Assembly (NCBI RefSeq): GCF_051020765.1
Contig: NC_134930.1
Span: 868,001 to 932,000 of the forward strand
DNA from: Lasioglossum baleicum
Lineage: Eukaryota; Arthropoda; Insecta; Hymenoptera; Halictidae
Length of the DNA stretch: 64,000 nt
Direction: 5' to 3'
Shown piece after piece: positions 24,371-35,232 of this stretch. Positions within the stretch are counted from its first letter, which is position 1. Each line of letters begins with the position of its first letter. The notes below the pieces were generated by a model that saw only the letters and a list, made by a program, of their open reading frames with translations, was not told where the DNA came from and made no database searches. Made by a program: the position numbers and the translations under genes.

Positions 24371-24427
24371 TCTAAAATCGTTGGTTGTCCAAGCGGTAGA
24401 CCGGGGTTCGAATCCTGTCGGGGTCAG
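24371..24427 (+). pseudogene. tRNA-like block without an anticodon arm
   Basis: GTTGTCCAAGCGGTAGAC resembles a D-arm/A-box of a class II tRNA. It is followed almost directly by a perfect B-box (GGTTCGAATCC) and GGGGTCA. Only about ten bases separate the A- and B-like boxes, so the anticodon and variable arms are missing. Probably a tRNA- or SINE-derived fragment, not a functional tRNA. Confidence 0.45.
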
Positions 24428-25497
24428 AAATTGTTTTTCTCTTTCGCGCCACTCGATTTTCGACTTCCGTAACATCAGAAAATTGTAGCCCTCAATAAAG
24501 AAGTTTTGCTTCAAAAAACGACCATCAAAAACCCAGATTGAAATTGCAGCTGACAAAGCAATGCTTCTCACTGAATTACTGTACAGTAATTTTTCGATCG
24601 GAGTCTCCACACCCGGGTGTTGGACGGACTTGGGTAGAGTACGGAGGCTATATTTTTATGACTGCGTCTACCGCGCCGAGACTTCAAACGACGAGCCGAA
24701 CATAGAGAAGGACAGAATGAAATAGGATCGCGTGTCGCCGTCGCCGGCACAGTTTAAAGCAGGGCTTGAAACGGGCCCGGAAATAACTGTTTGAAACTGT
24801 TTCATTTCGGGCTTGATCGAAACAGTTATGAAGGACCGATATTCTGAATAACTGTTATGAAGGCCCGAAATTTTGGTTGATATCGGTTTCGATTACGGTC
24901 CTTCGTACATGGATATCGGTCCTAGCATAACGGTCTAAGACTGACTAAGACCGATATTTTTTCGGTCCTATATCGGTCTTCATATCGGTTCTAATACTTT
25001 GTTGCTCAGCCGATGCTTTAGGCACAGCGACTTCTAAGAGTCGGCCGATGCTTTGTAATCGGTGGCAAAGAGACCGGCACCTTATTGTCGATTGCCGACG
25101 CGACTGTTGACTCGACGTCATCGGTGACGCTTTTGCGGGGATACCAATCAGAATGATTTCTGGTAAAACAAAACACATCCTCTTGGACACAAGACTCAAC
25201 ACTCTGCAAGCGAAAACCTAGAGCCTAGAGAGAAGCTCAGCAACTTTCGTAGTGGCAAGTGGCAATTTTCGTTTTATACACACACCATCTATTTTTAATA
25301 TATATATATATTAGTTAGTTACAAAGTGCAAGTGTTATTTTCAACGTCACCATCACCATTGTCTAAAACTAGCCCTCACGACATTAATTTGCCGTCGAGC
25401 GCACCGGTCATCACAGCCTCGATTTTTCTATGCAATCAAGTCGCGAGTTTGCTATCGCACAAAATTATTAATTACTTAAGTGTTAAACTATAACATA

Positions 25498-28002
25498 ATG
25501 GGCAGAAAACAATGCGATATTGTACGTAAATATTTCACAAATAATAACAATAACATAGAGAAAATGCAGTGCACCATTGAAAACTGTTCTGCAGAAATTT
25601 CAGTATGTAGACAATATATTTCAATTTTTATATTTGTTTAAAAAAAAATTTTAAAGCTCTGACATTTCCTTAATTTTGTAAATTTAATATTTTAGAACCA
25701 CTCCACAAATTTATTAAGGCACTTGGAAAACTATCACCCTAATAGCTTTACCATCGTTATGATGGAAAAAGAGGTACGAAAAAGATGTTGTGAAGAAGCT
25801 ACAAGTAGTAAACATGATAACAAGAACAAGAGAGTAAAATTGGATGTAATGAATGCTTGTATAAGATTAATAACAATTCACGGCAGACCTTTTTCTTTAA
25901 TGGATGACAAAGCATTCCGCGATATCATAAATATGATACCCAACAAAGAATTAATTAATTCACACAAAGTTCGAGAACAAGTAATGGTATGTACATAACA
26001 ATAAACTATAAATTGTTAATTGGGCGAAGTTTCCGTTTACGTCCGTGCTCAGAATTGAATGAAATTTTGGGAATAGGTTCTTTTTTGACTAAAATAATGA
26101 CTGTCAGAAGGACTTTCTCTTTTGTAGGTAAAAATATAAGTATATAATTAAAATAAAATAAAATACTACTCCTGGATTTTCGTATCCCTGGTCGCCCCTC
26201 CACCCCCCCCTACCACCTAATCTTAAGTAATTCTGATCGCATAATCTTCCCATTGTAGATATTCAATTAATTGGTTTAACTATTGGAATTTTGGAAACAT
26301 TTCATATTAATCTCCAGAATATACATATTTGATATTTTCAACTAATTGCAAAAATGGTAAGGTAGGGACTGACATTGACATGGTAAAATATTTTTTTTCG
26401 AGTCGCCAAAAATCCTTCTGACAATCATTATTTTAGTCAGAAAGGAACCTATTTCCAAAATTTCATCCAATTCTGAGCACGGACGTAAACGGAAACACAG
26501 CCTAAATTATTTACTATCGTGCTACTTTCTTACAGATAAAAGCAAATACGATAAGACAAGAAATTAAAAACGAAATTAGTGGAAAATTGGTGTCCCTAAA
26601 AGTAGATGCCGCATCATGTATGGGGCGTTCATTTTTGGGGATAAATATTAAATTTATAGCCGCACAAAAAATTGAAATTCGGACCATAGGTGTGATAGAA
26701 TTATTGGAAAGGCATACCGCTGAACATTTAAAATTTGTAATTATGCATACATGCAGCAAATTTAATGTTTCTAAGAAACAAATATATAGTGTAACAGTTG
26801 ACAATGCTGCAAATATGCTGAAATGTATAAGAATCTTAAATGAAGAATGTGAATCTGATTCCGAAGGCGATGTAATAGAACAATCGCAAAACATTGATGT
26901 TTTATTACTTGATCCCGAAGGAGAAGGATGTGATGTAGCAATTTTTGATACAGTAAGGGAAACAGAATTTGTTATTACTACTATTAGATGTGCTGCCCAC
27001 ACATTACAACTTGCTATATGCGATTTTTTAAAGAGAAGAGAGATAGCTGAGATAATAGGAAAATGTAGGGAAATTGTTAAAAAATTGCGAACACCAATTT
27101 TAAAATCAACGTTATCTGCATTATGTAAAAAAAATGCAATTTTGGATTGTTCAACAAGGTGGAATTCAACTTTGGACATGTTGGAAAGACTGGTCGAAAT
27201 AAAACAATTTTACACACAGATTGATGATGAAGAATTGAAGTTCTCAGACATAACGTGGAGTAAAATTATTGAATTAATTAAGGTTTTGACACCTGCCCGA
27301 ATTGCGACTAAGAAATTACAACGCGAACATTTAACTCTTGGCGATCTTTATGAAATCTGGGAGAGATGTATCATAGAAACAAGTAAACACGAAAATGAAT
27401 TCAATCTACCTATAATTAGTAACATGCAACATAGGAAAAAAAAATTATTTCAAAATGATACATTTTTATCAGCTATATTTTTGGACCCAAGATATAATGT
27501 TATATTATCTGATGAGGAAATAGGGAAAGCAAAAAATTGTATATTACTTACATTTCAAAGAATTAACAAAATGTGTAGTAATTTAGCAAGCACATCAAAT
27601 CACGTTTCTACTTGTAACTTAAATGAAGCCACTGATACATATAATGAAGAGGAAGATGATTTTGAATTGTTACTGCAAGATGCGGCAGCGAAACGCATAT
27701 CGAGCAACACATTGCAATGCTTAACAATTGAAAATGAACTTAATGAGTATTGCCAAGAACCTCGAGTTCCGAAGACGATGGATATTATCCAGTATTGGGA
27801 AGGAAAAAAAATTAATTTACCTAAATTATATAAGGTGGCCTGTGTAATTTTGGCTGTTCCGCCAACTCAGGTTAGTGTGGAAAGACTATTTTCCGCACTA
27901 AAATTTAATTTATCTCCACACCGATCGAGCATGTCGTCGAATATTGTAGATGATATTTTATTAATTCGTTTGAACATGCCAAAGCTACATAACGAAAATT
28001 AA
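25498..28002 (+). CDS. hAT family transposase, three exons, about 620 aa
   Basis: It would cut and paste the surrounding hAT element. Exons: 25498-25602, 25696-25986 and 26536-28002, all joined in phase 0 by GT-AG introns; ATG at 25498, TAA at the end. Exons 1-2 encode a BED-type zinc finger split by intron 1 (two Cys in CTIENC, then HLENYH). Exon 3 carries the catalytic core: TVDNAANM with the first acidic residue, CAAHTLQLAI with the Cys/His pair, and STRWNSTLDML. The C-terminal dimerisation domain is at about residues 540-610 (VPPTQVSVERLFSALKF). There are no internal stops, so it may be functional. The start and splice sites are my inference from phase and consensus. Confidence 0.88.
26029..26496. 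mobile_element. TIR MITE inside intron 2 of the hAT transposase
   Basis: GTTTCCGTTTACGTCCGTGCTCAGAATT and its inverse bound 26029-26496, with the homology continuing about 85 bp inward on both sides (GAAATTTTGG, AATAGGTTC). The middle is non-coding. The intron's donor (25987) and acceptor (26534-26535) are untouched. No clear target duplication was found. Confidence 0.65.
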
Positions 28003-29521
28003 AATTACAATAAAAAAAGTAAAAGTAAAAACTAAAAACTGCTATGAACTATGTCTTTTTCTTTCCCATACGCTCTCCTTCTTTGCGTCGCAATTTTTGA
28101 TAGTTCATTATTTTTTCTATGATTTTCTATGATTCTGTCATTGAAACAATTGGCTTGTGATAGCTAAAATATGATATAAATATTTGTGATTCAGTTTTGT
28201 CTAAATGTCTTGCAAATACTGCACCGAGAGTTGTTCCTGATCTTATTGTCGTTTCATTAGGATTATTTACCATTTCCAATCTTAATTTACTTCTAAACAT
28301 TACTAGACTGCAAGAAGTTTCACTTTTGCCGCGCGTGGTTTTTTTTGAAAAATTCAAAAGACTACGTATGTCATGTGGTAGGGCGTACCCTATATGCTTC
28401 GGGGTTGGGCCTTTCGAAAATTTCGTTATTTTTGCGGTAGGACGCACCGTTCTCGAGATACAGCCATTTTTTATTTAAGACTAGCTCGGCCTACCATCCC
28501 CACCACTTCCGTTACGCATTTTCGTATCGCGAATTCCGTGACGCGAATTAGGCCTACACCCTGCCAAAAGAAGTTTTACTTCAAAAATAGTCAATAATGT
28601 ATACATTTATTGTTATAATAAAACAACTTTCAATTATGACCAAAATATAACCGTTTTTAATGTTGGTAGTTATTTTCGGACCCGTTTCAAGCCCTGATTG
28701 CTATAACTTGAAACTTAGAACTTACAATTAGAACCGATATGAGGACCGATATAGGACCGAAAAAATATCGGTCTTAGTCAGTCTTAGACCGTTATGCTAG
28801 GACCGATATCCATGTACGAAGGACCGTAATCGAAACCGATATCAACCAAAATTTCGGGCCTTCATAACAGTTATTCAGAATATCGGTCCTTCATAACTGT
28901 TTCAAGGACCGAAACCGATATCATAACTGTTTTCAAGCCCTGGTTTAAAGGCCCGTGCGTCATCACAATGAAACACCAAGACCTCAGCTTTCTTATTTTC
29001 TATGATATCATTATGGATCTTTTACCAACATATTCGTGGCATTTTTCTGATTAAAATGATACCAAACACGATATAATTTGGCCAATATTTAGTGGTTTAA
29101 TCGACGATGAAAGTTTCGAACGCAACGAAGAAGAGCGTATTGGAAAGAAAGAGACGCGAACAGTAGCCGCCGCCGGTTCGCATCTCTTTCTTTCCAATAC
29201 GCTCTTCTTCGTTGCGTTCGAAACTTTTACCGTCGATTAAACCAGTAAATAACGTTGAAATTATATCGTGTTTGGTATCATTTTAATCAGAGAAACGCCA
29301 GGAATAAGCTAGTAAAAGTCCCATAAACCGATCATTAAAATTAAGAAGTTTGGGAACTCGATTCACTCGAGTCAATGCGTGGTGTTCACACCGATATACC
29401 CGAGCCGAGATCAATCATCGCCGCTCTACGGCGCGGAGCAGCGTTGGCCGGCAGTGAAGTGAGTAGGCACTGGACTCCGATCGGAGACACCCCCCAAGAC
29501 TCCGATCGAAGAATTACTGTA

Positions 29522-30490
29522 TAACTATAGGAATACTGAAAGGTGCACAGTATGGACAACATCGCGCGCACGTTACTATGCTACACCAATCATACCTGCA
29601 TTCAACACTGTACGAACAATCAGTTATCAATAACTTATATCCTAGTCGACGTTAAAATTGTTATTGTTACTTTTACAAATGATAAATCACAGTGTTGAAA
29701 CTTCGAAATGTTTTGCTATAAGGCAACTGAAATAAATTAGTCATTTGTAAAGAATAACTAAGCGATTTCCTCAAGACAATTATTATATGTGAAACACGAT
29801 CGAAATTAGTTATTCTAATCGAATAAATCCATAACGAATCATCAGTTTATAACATAATCGTATAAGCAGATATGGCAGATAATAACCTATCCAAAAACTA
29901 AATTATTTCAACCCATGTAAAATAAGAACCTTACCGTCTTTCATTATTTATTTATTTATTTATTTATTATTGCTTTAAACCAGTTTGTTTATTTAGCAAG
30001 TACAGTATTTTTACGTGTAGCTTACATTACATAGGTGTTACAATGTTTTTATATCCTTACGGAAAACTGTTTGAGAAAATTAGAAGGAACTAATATAAAA
30101 AGGAAAACAGTACTTGCGATTAATCTCATAACACAATATCACAAATACACTAAGAAAGAAAGAACGCCGCGCGTCGTACTGTTCCGAAAGTATGCCAAAA
30201 AAGGAAATTACAGAGAATTTGTAACAGTCTTGCTATTTACATAATTCAGTGTTTCACATGTGTTAGTTATTTTCTTAGACCCGCTAATCAAATCGATCGA
30301 TTCGTGACGGAACTCTATAATCCAAACGAATCACAATCAATTTCTACGGACAAGCGAGACAGCAGCAAATTGAAATAAGAGCAGGACAGTGTGAATAAAA
30401 TATGGCAACGAGAGAGAGAGAAAGAGAGAGAGAGAGGTCTGGTTGGACGATACTTCTGATTCTTTCTACAGTCCTTCGGTGTTAGGCGAG
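29522..30490. other. AT-rich stretch upstream of the odorant-receptor exon
   Basis: No gene is recognised. It has an (ATTT)n run at about 29945-29967 and a (GA)n run at about 30409-30436. It would contain the receptor gene's 5' flank, but I see no core promoter I could defend. Confidence 0.4.
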
Positions 30491-30631
30491 ATGGAAGTGT
30501 TTGAAGGAAACTATAAAATATATTATTCTTTGATGTGCTACATTGGACTCTGGCCCTACAACAATTCTATTCCAACAAAGATTTATAGATCCGCTGTACT
30601 CGCGCTGCTATGCGGTGGTATGGTGATACAG
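30491..30631 (+). CDS. Odorant receptor, exon 1 (47 codons)
   Basis: Insect odorant receptors are seven-helix ligand-gated channels of olfactory neurons working with Orco. The exon begins MEVFEGNY and contains GLWPY, a motif typical of hymenopteran receptor N-termini, then the start of the first membrane segment (AVLALLCGGMVIQ). It ends at CAG with a GTGATA donor, phase 0. Two exons on the same strand at 52318 and 52562 continue the expected protein order with matching phases, so I infer one gene with a ~21.7-kb intron. An upstream in-frame ATG exists (30443), but MEVFE fits family starts better. Exon 1 could alternatively be an orphan fragment. Confidence 0.72.
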
Positions 30632-30766
30632 GTGATAAAGATTCAATTCCCAGTGAAACGTTTCCACAATGTGTCATTCGTCCAATCGCGTCCGAAAAGT
30701 GAGAAATATTTACCACTGTACGACCAAGTAACCGCTTAACACATTATTTCAAGCTTTAGTATTATA

Positions 30767-32840
30767 CAGGGTGTCCCAAGACCCCTTCGACTCCGGGAAA
30801 TGGGAGGTTCCTTAGGTCATTTGAAGCAACATTTTCCTTTGCACCAATGTCAGCCGGGGCTTTGTTTAGGAGTTATTAACGAAAAACACGGACCAATCAG
30901 AGCGCGACCTAGACGCGCGATGGCACGTTCAGCCCGGCGCGCCGGGAGACGAGCGCGGTGTAACTCCGCGATGCCACAACGAACAAGAGTTCCTCGAGAT
31001 TATGTGAATCTTCCCCGATTTGGATGAGCTTTGGATACGTTGTCAAGACCATGATTCTGAACAACATTTCCCTTTACAGTTTTTGTCGGCCGGCTTTAGT
31101 TTACGCGATAAATGTAAAAACTTTTAATTGTAAATCGATCGATTGTACTATCTTTTACCCGATTTGGATGAGCTTTGGATATGTTGTCAAGACCATGATT
31201 CTGAACAACATTTCCTTTAGACTTTTTGTCGGTCGCGGAAGAACTTTACTTGTCAATTCATATGGGTGGATCTTTTTACCCGACTTACGGCAACGTTACC
31301 CGAACGAGAGAAGAAGCAGAAACTGATTGTATTGAAAACTCACTTATTCAGCCGTAAATCCATTTGCTGCTTCGAAATGTGTGTCACTGGGTCACTCGGT
31401 GACGAACTGCACAGATGTCTTCAGGTATACGACAGTACCGAAAGCTAAGGGACGTACGGCCAGGTCGACGAACTGCACAGCCGGTGGTAAAAGGCCTAAG
31501 GGATGCGCGGTCAAGTCGACGATCCAGAATTTCACTTTCACTTTCGAATCGATAAATAATTCGTATGTTTATTTCACACAGATGCTTTGAAATTTTTCCA
31601 CACTCACAATCACTGTTCACATTTGTCAACACATAGTTATGCACTAATAATAATTGCTTAAACTAATTAAACGATTATTTAATCTAATCACTAGACTGCG
31701 GATCATTATGTAAAATGAAAGTTGGCTGCCGCTATTACAAGGGACAGGAGCCAGACAGATACATATTTGATTCTTACTATGATCATTTTAAGAAGTTGAA
31801 AATAATACATTGGTGTTCTGAAATTACTTTAATCTCTCTAGTGTCTTAAAATGCACCTACACATGTTTGCTACAAATGCATGAAATCCGCAGTCTAGTGA
31901 TTGCATTACCTGATTATTGTGATTTGTGCAGCAGGACAAGGGATATGGCAATTACTATTAGTGCATAACTATGTGTTGACAAATGTGAACAGTGATTGTG
32001 AGTGTGGAAAAATTTCAAGGCGTCTGTGTGAAATAAACATACGAATTATTTATCGATTCGAAAGTGAACCTGAAATTCTGGATCGTCGACTTGACCGCGC
32101 ATCCCTTAGGCCTTCTACCACCGGCTGTGCAGTTCGTCGACCTGGCCGTACGTCCCTTAGCTTTCGGTACTGTCGTATACCTGAAGACATCTGTGCAGTT
32201 CGTCACCGAGTGACCCAGTGACACACATTTCGAAGCAGCAAATGGATTTACGGCTGAATAAGTGAGGTTTTAATACAATCAGTTTCTGCTTTTTCCCTCG
32301 TTCGGGTAAAGTTGCCGTAAGTCGGGTAAAGAGATCCACCCATATGAATTGACAAGTAAAGTTCTTCCGACCGACAAAAACTGTAAAGGGTAATGTTGTT
32401 CAGAATCATGGTCTTGACAACATATCCAAGGCTCATCGAAATCGGAGAGGAGATAGTTCAGATAGTACATCGATCGATTTACGATTACAAGTTACTTATC
32501 GCGTAAACTAAAGCCGGCCGACAAAAACTGTAAAGGGAAATGTTGTTCAGAATCATGGTCTTGACAACATATCCAAAGCTCATCCAAATCGGGGAAGATT
32601 CACATAATCTCGAGAAACTCTTGTTCGTTGCGGCATCGCGGCGTTACACCGTGCTCGTCTCCCGGCGCGCCGGGCTGAACGTGCCATCGCGCGTCTAGGT
32701 CGCGCTCTGATTGGTCCGTGTTTTTCGTTAATAACTCCTAAACAAAGCCCCGGCTGACATTGGTGCAAAGGAAAATGTTGCTTCAAATGACCTAAGGAAC
32801 CTCCCATTTCCCGGAGTCGAAGGGGTCTTGGGACACCCTG
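30767..32840. mobile_element. 2.07-kb palindromic (foldback) element, TA TSD
   Basis: The ends are CAGGGTGTCCCAAGACCCC and its inverse, flanked by TA (30765-30766 and 32841-32842). The arms 30767-31663 and 31948-32840 are near-perfect inverse copies around a ~280-bp spacer, itself bounded by CACTAGACTGCGGAT and its inverse. The short open frames in the arms exist in both orientations and look non-coding. It lies 135 bp downstream of receptor exon 1. Confidence 0.85.
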
Positions 32841-33332
32841 TATAAATGTACTTTTACACTGCGTGGATAAATTATTTTATTAATTTTTCAAAGTTGTTTT
32901 TATACAATGTCGTCAATTACACAAAAGTTGCACTCGAATATACAAGGTGTTCGACTACAGCTGGGAGAAAATTTAAGAGGCGGTTCTCCATGACTATACA
33001 GGGTGTCCCACGCAACTGGAACAGGCTGTACCTCCTAAACGGTCGGAAATAGAGGAAAATGTTATAAGAAAAAGTTGAATGGCATCAGACGGTGCATACT
33101 ACGCAACTAATTTTATGTACTTTTGTGCATCGGTGCAACAGAGATATGCAACTGCACTTTTTTAAGAAATGGAAACCTACATTTTTTACTGCACCAATCG
33201 ATGCAGTTTTTGTTGTGCTCTACATAAAAGTACTAACATACTTATGCACTAAACTTATTCGTTAAGAAGTTATCGAAGCTAAAAGTTCACTGAATTATTT
33301 CGGTCTCGGCATGTGTTCCGGAGTACCTACAG
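32841..33332. repeat. Relic with a CAGGGTGTCCCA end, no gene
   Basis: CAGGGTGTCCCACGCAACTG at about 32998 begins a degraded mariner-type repeat. Its body to about 33290 resembles 14160-14280 (CAATCGATGCAG, AAAAGTACTAACATA). No matching right end was found. Confidence 0.5.
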
Positions 33333-34503
33333 CAGGCATGCACAGGTGGACGATTTGGGAGCCGGAGCACTCGACCGGCTCATGAGCCGGGTCGGGGCAG
33401 TGACCTTGCTCGGACGTATGGAAGGGGAACCCACTAATTGTAAGCGTGACTTGTAAACGGAGCACGAGAGAAGACGAGCGGGAGGGGCGTGGGGAAGTGG
33501 ACAGCGCGCCGGAGTGGTCAGAGTACAATAACGTAGACGCCGCCCCCACTCTCACACGCTTTCGTGGGCCCAAAGCGCTATTTGACTATTTTGAGAGCGA
33601 CAGAGCGAGTCCGATGTATACAAAACGGGCGAGACAGAGCGAGCGATCAATCAATTGCAACAATCAATTGCCATGGTCGGCGTAGTCGGCGTAAAAGTAC
33701 ATACATAGTATGTTTGTGGCAATACCTGTTCCTACTCCTATAAACAGCGGGAGCCACGCGTGAATCGAAAAGTGTGCGAGTGTCATCCGCGAGGCTAGGG
33801 AGCGTAGACTCGTATTCGGTGTAAAGGAGCCCTCGCAAAGGGGCAACTGAATTAAATATATTTGTTCACAGTAAATCACACTAAAAATATGTTGTTTAAA
33901 TGTTTTTGAATACATTATTTTAATTTTTATGTATTCAAAAACATTTAAACAACATATTTTTAGTGTGATTTACTGTGAACAAATATATTTAATTCAGTTG
34001 CCCCTTTGCGAGGGCTCCTTTACACCGAATACGAGTCTACGCTCCCTAGTCTTGCGGATGACACTCGCACACTTTTCGACTCACGCGTGGCTCCCGCTGT
34101 TTATAGGAGTAGGAACAGGTATTGCCACAAACATACTATGTATGTACTTTTACGCCGACTACGCCGACCATGGCAATTGATTGTTGCAATTAATTGATCG
34201 CTCGCTCTGTCTCGCCCGTGTTGTATACATCGGACTCGCTCTGTCGCTCTCAAAATAGTCAAATAGCGCTTTGGGCCCACGAAAGCGTGTGAGAGTGGGG
34301 GCGGCGTCCACGTTATTGTAGTCTGACCACTCAGGAGCGCTCTCCACTTCCCCACGCCCCTCCCACTCGTCTTCTCTCGTGCTCCGTTTACAATTGGTGG
34401 GTTCCCCTTCCATACGTCCGAGCTAGGTCACGGCTCTGAAAGCGCACGGGAGCCGCTTGGGAGCACGGGAGCCGCTCTGAGAGCAAAGAGCTGTGCATGC
34501 CTG
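33333..34503. mobile_element. hAT-type foldback element with 8-bp TSD ACCTACAG
   Basis: The ends are CAGGCATGCACAG and CTGTGCATGCCTG, with perfect duplications ACCTACAG at 33325-33332 and 34504-34511. Most of its 1171 bp is one palindrome (about 33420-33920 against 33925-34415), with only a few bases at the centre. It is non-coding; open frames on the two strands mirror one another. Confidence 0.9.
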
Positions 34504-34743
34504 ACCTACAGTAAGGAGCGAAACTGAACCAATAACCACAAGTTTTGTATAAATCATTATTTATTGCTAGGAATATAGAAGAATAACAAAAAATCAACAT
34601 TATAAGTATTTTTATCATAGACGTAACTGAAGAAATTTTTTGCAATAATTAATGTCTCCTCGTTTAGCGATGACAACAAAAATAGATTGACTCGGTTTTG
34701 CACCACGTCCAATACTTGGCAATATTTAATATATTATTTATTT

Positions 34744-34986
34744 TTAATATTTCGTCCACAACCCTTGTGCTTGTAAAACTGCACTAATTCGCTTTGGCAT
34801 ACTTTCTACTAATTGTTTGCAATAATTCAGAAATATTTGTTCCCACTATTCTTGAATTCTATCATACAAATCTGTGATTGAAGTTGGTTGGGAGTCATAT
34901 GAATCCCCCGAAGTCGTCTTTTTAGTAAACCCCATAGATTCTCTATAGGGTTGAGGTCGGGGCTCTGTGCAGGCCAATCCAGAACA
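34744..34986 (-). pseudogene. Tc1-type transposase, C-terminal relic
   Basis: The minus strand reads DWPAQSPDLNPIENLWGLLKRRL, the Tc1 block holding the last catalytic residue, and after at least one frame change ends in QGLWTKY before a stop at 34744-34746. The HTH region and the first two catalytic aspartates are missing. Confidence 0.8.
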
Positions 34987-35232
34987 AAAAAAAACCCAGT
35001 GGACTGGAGTGATTGTAAGGACTTTCAGGAAGCCCGAGATTTTTTCCGAAAGTTTGCAGTTACAAATGATGCCGCTGAAAGAGCTGTGAGCTTAACGGGA
35101 CAACATTTAGGCGAAGTAAAAAACGAAGAAAACTTTCACAACCTTCTCTTGGTCCGTCAGCATACACGGAGAGCTATGCCCATGAAAACATTGACCAAAA
35201 ATTCATTTTCAACCAACCTTTTTTCTGTTTAA
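34984..35232 (+). pseudogene. Fragment of an unnamed arthropod repeat-associated protein
   Basis: The open frame contains DFFRKFAVTNDAAERAVSL and ends in a stop at 35232. The TNDxAER motif recurs, as far as I remember, in uncharacterised arthropod and hydrozoan proteins tied to repeats, but I cannot name a function. It abuts the Tc1 relic. It lacks any upstream domain and is probably a fragment. Confidence 0.35.

Larger units (their letters stand above)
24760..28942 (+). mobile_element. Complete hAT transposon, 4183 bp, 8-bp TSD GTTTAAAG
   Basis: The TIRs are CAGGGCTTGAAA and TTTCAAGCCCTG, with perfect 8-bp duplications GTTTAAAG at 24752-24759 and 28943-28950. The subterminal ~300 bp on both sides are inverse copies rich in GACCGATAT/ATATCGGTC motifs, plausible transposase binding sites. 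It carries one three-exon transposase gene. Matching TSDs and open coding sequence point to a recent insertion. Positions 28003-28640 hold AT-rich 3' sequence with no second gene. Confidence 0.92.
24584..29519. mobile_element. Tigger-like MITE with TA TSD, host of the hAT transposon
   Basis: The ends are CAGTAATTTTTCGATCGGAGTC and the inverse GACTCCGATCGAAGAATTACTG, flanked by TA (24582-24583 and 29520-29521). Without the hAT insertion it would be about 745 bp. It shares inner sequence with the autonomous Tigger at 59916-63676 (TATATCGTGTTTGGTATCAT, TTCACACCGATATAC). Positions 29101-29245 form a long hairpin (TCGAACGCAACGAAGAAGAG and its inverse). Confidence 0.75.

Noticed and set aside
22880..32224. 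A family of ~106- and ~69-codon proteins repeated at 22880, 31381 and 31901
   Set aside because: They occur in both orientations within the arms of palindromic MITEs and carry no known domain.
33664..34413. Mirrored 83-84-codon frames
   Set aside because: They are products of the perfect palindrome, with equal frames on both arms.
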